Origin: an uncultured Collinsella sp.
GTDB lineage: Bacteria; Actinomycetota; Coriobacteriia; Coriobacteriales; Coriobacteriaceae
Length of the DNA stretch: 15,788 nt
NCBI GenBank assembly: GCA_900549535.1
Contig: UROR01000038.1
Span: 1-15,788 of the forward strand
Direction: 5' to 3'
The position numbers and the translations under genes were made by a program. The first letter of the stretch is position 1. Each line of letters opens with the position of its first letter. The notes under the pieces are model-generated. The model saw nothing but the letters and a program-made list of their open reading frames with translations, made no database searches and was not told the DNA's origin. Shown in pieces: positions 11,988-15,788 of this stretch.

Positions 11988-13457
11988 TTATTCGCGCTGA
12001 AAGATTTTGACTAGCTTGGTGTCCTTTATTTCGTAAATAATGTCTGCGACGTTCTCGACCAGCCTCTTATCGTGGGAGACGAACACTATCGTTCCGGCAT
12101 AGGCGCTCATCATCTGCTCGAGGGCTTCGGCGCTCTTGATGTCCAGGTAATTTCCAGGCTCGTCCATGAGCAAGATGTTGTATCTGCCCAGCAGCATCTT
12201 CGCGAGCAGCAGCTTGATGACTTCGCCTCCCGAGAGAACGCCAACGTCCTTTGCCAGGTCACGCGGTCCGATTCCCATAGAGGCGAGGATGCTTCGGATT
12301 TCGGTCATGCTGTACTCGCAACCATCCTGCATGAACGAGATCGCAGACTGACGGGCGTCGAACTTGTAGCCTGTTTGCTCGAAGTAACCGATCTCTGCCT
12401 TGGGAGAGATGTTGATACCGTCGGCGCGTCGAGCGATTGCCTTCAGCAGGCTGGTCTTTCCTGTACCGTTGCCACCGGTGATGGCCACTTTGGCACCGAG
12501 CGGTATCTCGAATTTCGCGTGGTCATAGAGCATGCAGTTGCCGAAGCTCAAGCTGAAATCGTCTGCCGTGATGGGAAATTTACTATGCAGTTCCAGGGCC
12601 TTGCTCTGGCGGAACCGCACGGTGCGAATGCTGTCAGGGGCCTCAATCCCTTCGAGCGCTTCGAGGCGCTTCTCCATGTTCTTAGCCGCCTGGTACATCC
12701 TCTTCTGTTTGGTGCCGGTTGCTTTCTGATGTCCCAATCGACCTGCATTCTCGTTGCTTTTCTTTGCGCCCTTCTGCTTGGCGTCGACCTGCCGTGCTTT
12801 TTTCCGTTGTTTTTCGATGGCGGCTTCAAGGCGCTCGCGCTCGCGCATCGCCTCTTCGTATCGAGCCGCCTGAACTTTGCGTTCTTCTTCTTTCTGTCGC
12901 AGATAGTCGGAGTAGTCACCCCAGAATTCGGAAATACCGCCGTCTTTGAGCTCCCAGATCTTGTCCACTACCTGATCGAGAAAATAACGGTCATGGCTCA
13001 CAATGAGCAGGGCTCCATCAAATGCCTTGAGTTGTCCGACGAGAAGGCTGATGCCGTCTTGGTCGAGGTGGCTCGTAGGCTCATCAGCAAAGATCGCGCT
13101 TGCATGCTGGGAGAGCGCTGAGGCAATCTTGTCGCGGGTCTCCTCTCCGCCGCTCATCGTCTCCTGCGCCACTCCGGCGACGTTGAGACGGGAGAGCATC
13201 TCACCACTGCCCTGAGCCGCATCAAGGTCGAGTTCATCGAGTTGGCCGATGAGGGCAATGCTGCCGAAACGCCTGACGTCGGCGTCCGCAATGGTAAGAT
13301 TGCCGCTCAGAATTTTAAGCAGGCTGGTTTTGCCTGCGCCATTGTCTCCCACCAAGCCGATGCGATCGTAGGAGTAGATTTCCAACTCTTCGATATCTAG
13401 GATATCGCGGCCGGCATATTCCAAAAAGATGTCTTTAGCTTTGACTATGAGTTCCAT
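11988..13457 (-). CDS. Msr(D)-like ABC-F ribosomal protection protein
   Basis: 489 aa, the size of Msr-type ABC-F proteins. Two nucleotide-binding domains: Walker A GDNGAGKTS (37-45), signature MSGGE (101-105), Walker B AIFADEP (121-127, E126) and SHD (154-156); then a charged linker arm (about 185-265, rich in Lys/Glu/Arg); then Walker A GGNGTGKTS (328-336), signature LSGGE (408-412), Walker B LLMDEP (429-434, E433) and SHD (461-463). There are no membrane segments, as expected for ABC-F. The overall reading (MELIVKAKDI...GRDILDI, SEFWGDYSDYLRQKEEER, RFRQSKALELH) closely follows Msr(D)/Mel from memory; that protein dislodges macrolides from the ribosome. The second Walker B is followed by GNYLD instead of SNFLD. 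Start ATG 13457 has AAAGGCGG about 9 nt upstream. It sits downstream of a Mef-like pump, the classical mef-msr pairing. Confidence 0.92.
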   Translation of the reverse strand: MELIVKAKDIFLEYAGRDILDIEELEIYSYDRIGLVGDNGAGKTSLLKILSGNLTIADADVRRFGSIALIGQLDELDLDAAQGSGEMLSRLNVAGVAQETMSGGEETRDKIASALSQHASAIFADEPTSHLDQDGISLLVGQLKAFDGALLIVSHDRYFLDQVVDKIWELKDGGISEFWGDYSDYLRQKEEERKVQAARYEEAMRERERLEAAIEKQRKKARQVDAKQKGAKKSNENAGRLGHQKATGTKQKRMYQAAKNMEKRLEALEGIEAPDSIRTVRFRQSKALELHSKFPITADDFSLSFGNCMLYDHAKFEIPLGAKVAITGGNGTGKTSLLKAIARRADGINISPKAEIGYFEQTGYKFDARQSAISFMQDGCEYSMTEIRSILASMGIGPRDLAKDVGVLSGGEVIKLLLAKMLLGRYNILLMDEPGNYLDIKSAEALEQMMSAYAGTIVFVSHDKRLVENVADIIYEIKDTKLVKIFQRE

Positions 13458-13479
13458 AGGTTGAACCGCCTTTTGTGTA

Positions 13480-13506
13480 TTAGCGTTTTACTGGAAACGC
13501 AGCCAT
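13480..13506 (-). CDS. Possible 8-codon leader ORF before the ABC-F gene
   Basis: ATG 13506 encodes M-A-A-F-P-V-K-R then TAA, ending 22 nt before the ABC-F start. It is preceded by six T (coding strand) and followed by the ABC-F ribosome site. Its own Shine-Dalgarno is poor. Leader peptides ahead of macrolide-resistance genes often end in basic residues, which is the only reason for listing it; it could be chance. Confidence 0.2.
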   Translation of the reverse strand: MAAFPVKR

Positions 13507-13548
13507 GCCAAAAAAGATTGCTCACGTCGATTTTTCGCCTTTGCCCAA

Positions 13549-13587
13549 TTGCCGGCGCGAGCGTTTTGACCTTGCGCAAGCCGGCAA
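13549..13587. repeat. Inverted repeat in the gap between the pump and ABC-F genes
   Basis: TTGCCGGC (13549-13556) and GCCGGCAA (13580-13587) are perfect complements separated by 23 bases. The 262-base gap is longer than expected for two co-transcribed genes and may carry local control of the ABC-F gene. No terminator with a T-run directly after this stem is seen. Confidence 0.4.
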
Positions 13588-13719
13588 ATCCGAAAATGAT
13601 AGTTGGCGACGAATAAGGAGCGCGATGTGGGATGTCAGTGCAATACCTCGTCGTCGCAAGGGCTTGAAGGCTGACGCTTGAACCGATGGCTGCTGCCTCT
13701 TTTTTTTCGAATACTTGGG

Positions 13720-15006
13720 CTATTGAATCTGCCCGGTATCTCTTTTCCCCGCGCTTCGGACGCTCGGAGCAAGCAGCATAGCCATCGCAAGCAGTACCAT
13801 GGTCGCTCCAGAGCCGACGAACCATAACGGAGCTCCAAGCAGATCCGCAAAAACGGAGGGAGCTGCGAGGCCCATGGGCATGGCCCAAGCCATGATGGTT
13901 CCGTAGAGGCCGAAAACGCGGCCTAGGTACTCAGGAGGTATCTGCTCCTGCATAAGGGCAGTCTGGGTTCCCGCGTACAACGGGGAGCATGCGCCCATAA
14001 GAAAGCTCACCGGCAGGAAAGCAGCGAACAATGACGGGCCGAGCGATCCGGATACGATTGCGGCAATGCCGAAGCCGGCAATCGCGGCGACCATGGTGAA
14101 CGACCTATTGCGGAACCCTCCCGTAACCGCCAAGATACCGGACCCAGCCAGCATGCCTGCAGAAAAAAGGATTTCCACCAAAGCGGCATCCCCCGTGCTA
14201 CCGCCAAAATGCCCCAAGGTCATTATTGGGAACAATGCCGCGAGCGGAGAGAACGCGAAAGCGAAGACGAACCCGCACCAAAGAAGGGCGAACAGCCCCC
14301 TGTACCCCCTAATCAGCTTGTAGCCGTCCGAAATCTCAGAGAAGAGCTCTCGAACCTTATTGGAAAAGGACAAGCTGCGGTCGGCTTCGTCGAGGCCCCC
14401 TGCGTCTATCTGTGCGGCGAGGACGGCTAAAGAAGCGAAAAGCGCTCCCAGCACGTCGAGGACAATCATAGCGGTAATGCCCGCCACGGGATAAATCACT
14501 GCTGCAAGCGCGGCGCCAAGAATGTATCCGCCGGACTGAATCGCCTGAGTCACCCCCGATAGGCGAACGAGATGCTCCGGTGGGGCGAGATGGGGCGTGA
14601 GAGATTGGGAGGCTGGCGTGTAGAACGAAGTACCAACTGCACGGAGAAACAAGGCGATGAGAATTAGCCATGCAGGTAAGCTGCCGGCCAACGAGGCAAT
14701 CGCCAAGGCGGCACCCACCGCGGCAATGAAGAGGTCGGCGCCGATGAGGACACGTTTCAAAGGCAGTCTGTCGACAACGGCGCCCGCAAGGATTCCGAAC
14801 AAAGCAATCGGCAGAAAGCCTGCCAGCGATGCTAAGGAGAGGAGAGAAGACGACCCTGTCGTGAGGGCGAGATGCCAAATAAGACCCATCTGGAGAATCG
14901 AACTCGTCAATGTCGAAACGAGCTCCCCGCCCCATACGAAACAAAGCTTGAATTGCCATGAATGGCACAGCAGAGCAGACCTGCCCCGAGAGGTTTCAAA
15001 TATCAT
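13720..15006 (-). CDS. Mef-like MFS macrolide efflux pump
   Basis: 428 aa with about 12 hydrophobic segments. The N-terminal part (WQFKLCFVWGGELVSTLTSSILQMGLIWHLALTTGS...) and motif A region (GAVVDRLPLKRVLIGAD, 75-91) match Mef(A)/Mef(E) proteins of the DHA-type MFS as I remember them, as do TSFYTPASQSLTPHL, YAGTQTALMQEQIPPEYLGRVFGLYGTIMAWAMPMG and the length. It should sit in the inner membrane and export 14- and 15-membered macrolides by proton antiport. Upstream lie a strong promoter, a leader ORF and an attenuator, pointing to drug-inducible expression; the Msr-like gene follows. ATG 15006 is used; TTG 15057 would overlap the attenuator. The ribosome site before ATG is weak (GGA 8 nt upstream). 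The substrate is inferred from similarity only. Confidence 0.88.
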   Translation of the reverse strand: MIFETSRGRSALLCHSWQFKLCFVWGGELVSTLTSSILQMGLIWHLALTTGSSSLLSLASLAGFLPIALFGILAGAVVDRLPLKRVLIGADLFIAAVGAALAIASLAGSLPAWLILIALFLRAVGTSFYTPASQSLTPHLAPPEHLVRLSGVTQAIQSGGYILGAALAAVIYPVAGITAMIVLDVLGALFASLAVLAAQIDAGGLDEADRSLSFSNKVRELFSEISDGYKLIRGYRGLFALLWCGFVFAFAFSPLAALFPIMTLGHFGGSTGDAALVEILFSAGMLAGSGILAVTGGFRNRSFTMVAAIAGFGIAAIVSGSLGPSLFAAFLPVSFLMGACSPLYAGTQTALMQEQIPPEYLGRVFGLYGTIMAWAMPMGLAAPSVFADLLGAPLWFVGSGATMVLLAMAMLLAPSVRSAGKRDTGQIQ

Positions 15007-15036
15007 GGTTATGTCCAATCGTGAAATGGCGTGCAG

Positions 15037-15066
15037 AAAAACAGCGCGACGCCACAACAGCGCCGC
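15037..15066 (-). terminator. Attenuator terminator in the mef-like leader
   Basis: On the coding strand GCGGCGC (15066-15060), loop TGTTGTG, GCGTCGC (15052-15046): a 7-bp stem with one G-U pair, then GCTGTTTTT (T5 at 15041-15037). Its left arm is also complementary to AGCGCC at 15078-15073, the last codons of the leader ORF, forming the alternative hairpin AGCGCC/GGCGCT (15078-15073 with 15064-15059). The two structures cannot coexist. Confidence 0.65.
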
Positions 15067-15069
15067 TTT

Positions 15070-15105
15070 CTAGGCGCTCATCCACGTGCGGAAAAGACCA
15101 ACCAC
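15070..15105 (-). CDS. Leader peptide of the mef/msr-like operon
   Basis: GTG 15105 encodes an 11-residue peptide, (M)VGLFRTWMSA after the GTG codon, with stop TAG at 15072-15070. The ribosome site CAAAGGAGGG is near-perfect, with 6 nt between GGAGG and the GTG, much better than that of the pump itself. The final codons (AGC GCC) form one arm of the antiterminator. In erm and mef/msr systems a drug-bound ribosome stalls on such a leader; the R-T-W triplet is reminiscent of arrest motifs with a basic residue at the first position, but stalling here is inference. Confidence 0.6.
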   Translation of the reverse strand: MVGLFRTWMSA

Positions 15106-15146
15106 GACACCCCTCCTTTGTTAATTCGGTCTGGCAAACCATGTAA

Positions 15147-15175
15147 TATTAACGAGGCTTGAGTTTGCCTGTCAA
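15147..15175 (-). promoter_or_regulatory. Promoter of the mef/msr-like operon
   Basis: TTGACA (15175-15170, perfect -35) and TTAATA (15152-15147, or TAATAT one base on) with a 17-base spacer, about 40 nt upstream of the leader start. It is AT-rich against its surroundings and reads toward the leader ORF, the pump and the ABC-F gene. Confidence 0.75.
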
Positions 15176-15590
15176 GAATCGACCATCGGAAAGGGCAATC
15201 CTCTCTGGCCATTCGATTCCTTTTGTATCTATGGCTGCATTTACGTTATGTGGTTATTTATTTCGTTAGAATTCCCAAGCAAAACGCTTTTATGCACCAT
15301 GTCTGCGCAAGCGAGAAAAGCCATTTCTAAGCCTCGGTCCACGAAAATGTCAACTTGGCTTTTCATTGAGCCGATACTTCCAACACCGCTGAAAACGAAC
15401 CAAACGCGTAGCTCTTGCGTGTCCGCAACTCGCACCATCAAAGTATGCAAGCATCCTGATGAGCAGGATAGCCTCTGATCGTCTGTATCTCAATTCGGAA
15501 CAAAGATCCTGGGAAAAAGGGGATGCGGCGCCGAACGCGAACAATGTGTGTACGCTGTCGAGAAATGAGGCGCGCGCCGAGAAACCGGTG
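15176..15590. other. Low-GC gap with no confident gene
   Basis: Lower GC than the rest of the window and open frames on both strands without family features. One minus-strand frame of 69 aa (15450-15241, MHTLMVRVADTQEL...VFSGVGSIGS) has no clear ribosome site and no recognised relative. The tail of the gene entering from the right edge passes through part of this stretch in an unconvincing reading frame. It may be the debris at the junction between the resistance cassette and older DNA. Confidence 0.4.
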
Positions 15591-15788
15591 GTCCATACTC
15601 CACGCCGCACCCCCAACTGAGCCTCGTAGGATTGGACCTCTTTAAGCAACGGTTCGAGGTCTTTTTCGCGCTCAGCGGCGTCCCTGGCCTTGTCTTCGAT
15701 GCCGGCGAGTTGCTCGGTAATCCAATCGATTACCTGACCGACGTCGTTGTACCTGCCCTCGATCTCGTTTCTTGCCGCCTGTCGTGCC
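15350..15788 (-). pseudogene. 3' end of a charged helical protein, probably truncated
   Basis: The gene enters from the right edge. The first part of the translation (RNEIEGRYNDVGQVIDWITE, LAGIEDKARDAAEREKDLEP, LLKEVQSYEAQL) is strongly charged, heptad-like and clearly coding in appearance, such as the C-terminal coiled coil of a relaxase, recombinase or SMC-like protein; the family cannot be fixed from this end. After about LGVRRGVW (near 15590) the residues become irregular (TTGFSARASFLDSVHTLF...), rich in Cys and Ser and unlike the preceding part, to the stop at 15350. I read this as a gene whose true end was replaced, probably when the resistance cassette was acquired. Confidence 0.45.

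Noticed and set aside
12072..13121. A 349-aa plus-strand open frame opposite the ABC-F gene
   Set aside because: The minus strand encodes an unmistakable ABC-F protein over the same bases; the plus-strand frame has no motif or ribosome site.
15006..15057. TTG 15057 as the start of the efflux pump
   Set aside because: It would lie inside the attenuator stem, has no ribosome site, and adds residues not seen at Mef N-termini as I recall them.
1..15788. tRNA, rRNA or CRISPR features
   Set aside because: No cloverleaf with a conserved T-arm, no rRNA sequence and no regularly spaced repeat array was seen on either strand.

Overview
The window looks like accessory DNA from a high-GC, gut-type actinobacterium, most likely class Coriobacteriia (Eggerthella/Gordonibacter/Adlercreutzia-like). 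This rests on the very GC-rich backbone, frequent GTG starts and the gene families present; it is inferred from composition and family memory, not from a database match. No housekeeping gene, tRNA, integrase or replication gene is visible.

The layout is a mosaic of three blocks. (1) Positions 1-3370, minus strand, mid GC: a defence block. It contains the N-terminus of an OLD/RecF-like AAA ATPase running off the left edge, then a tightly packed operon of a short RelB/DinJ-type ribbon-helix-helix protein, a C5-cytosine DNA methyltransferase and a NotI-family restriction endonuclease. An IS1595-family transposase remnant lies immediately upstream. (2) Roughly 3500-11485, very GC-rich, plus strand apart from one small minus-strand frameshifted gene: a mobilisation and partition module. 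It holds a YraN-fold protein lacking the usual catalytic residues, two palindromes, parA-parB (overlapping), an oriT-like inverted repeat, a MobC-type relaxosome protein, a VirD2/MobA-type relaxase, an unknown 184-aa protein and a 31-aa hydrophobic peptide, closed by a perfect terminator palindrome. A complete 2289-bp IS21-family element (istA-istB, 5-bp target duplication) splits the relaxase gene in two. (3) 11490 to the right end, minus strand, lower GC: an antibiotic-resistance block. A Mef-like MFS efflux pump is followed by an Msr(D)-like ABC-F ribosome-protection protein and a hypothetical gene whose reading frame passes through a G8 tract. Upstream of the pump are a consensus-like promoter, a short leader ORF with a strong Shine-Dalgarno, and two mutually exclusive hairpins, one of them a terminator: a transcription attenuator. 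The right edge carries the 3' end of a charged, helical gene that looks truncated.

Read together, block 2 was probably a mobilisable plasmid or integrated mobilisable element (partition genes plus relaxosome, no type IV secretion genes in view). The IS21 insertion leaves the relaxase catalytic domain whole but separates it from its C-terminal half. Blocks 1 and 3 are cargo or flanking acquisitions giving phage/plasmid restriction and probable inducible macrolide resistance. The most interesting points are the RHH-M-R operon headed by a DinJ-like protein with no toxin and no C-terminal toxin-binding region, the attenuator of the mef/msr-like pair, the paired CCGTACG palindromes before parA, and the G8 tract that could switch the frame of the hypothetical gene.
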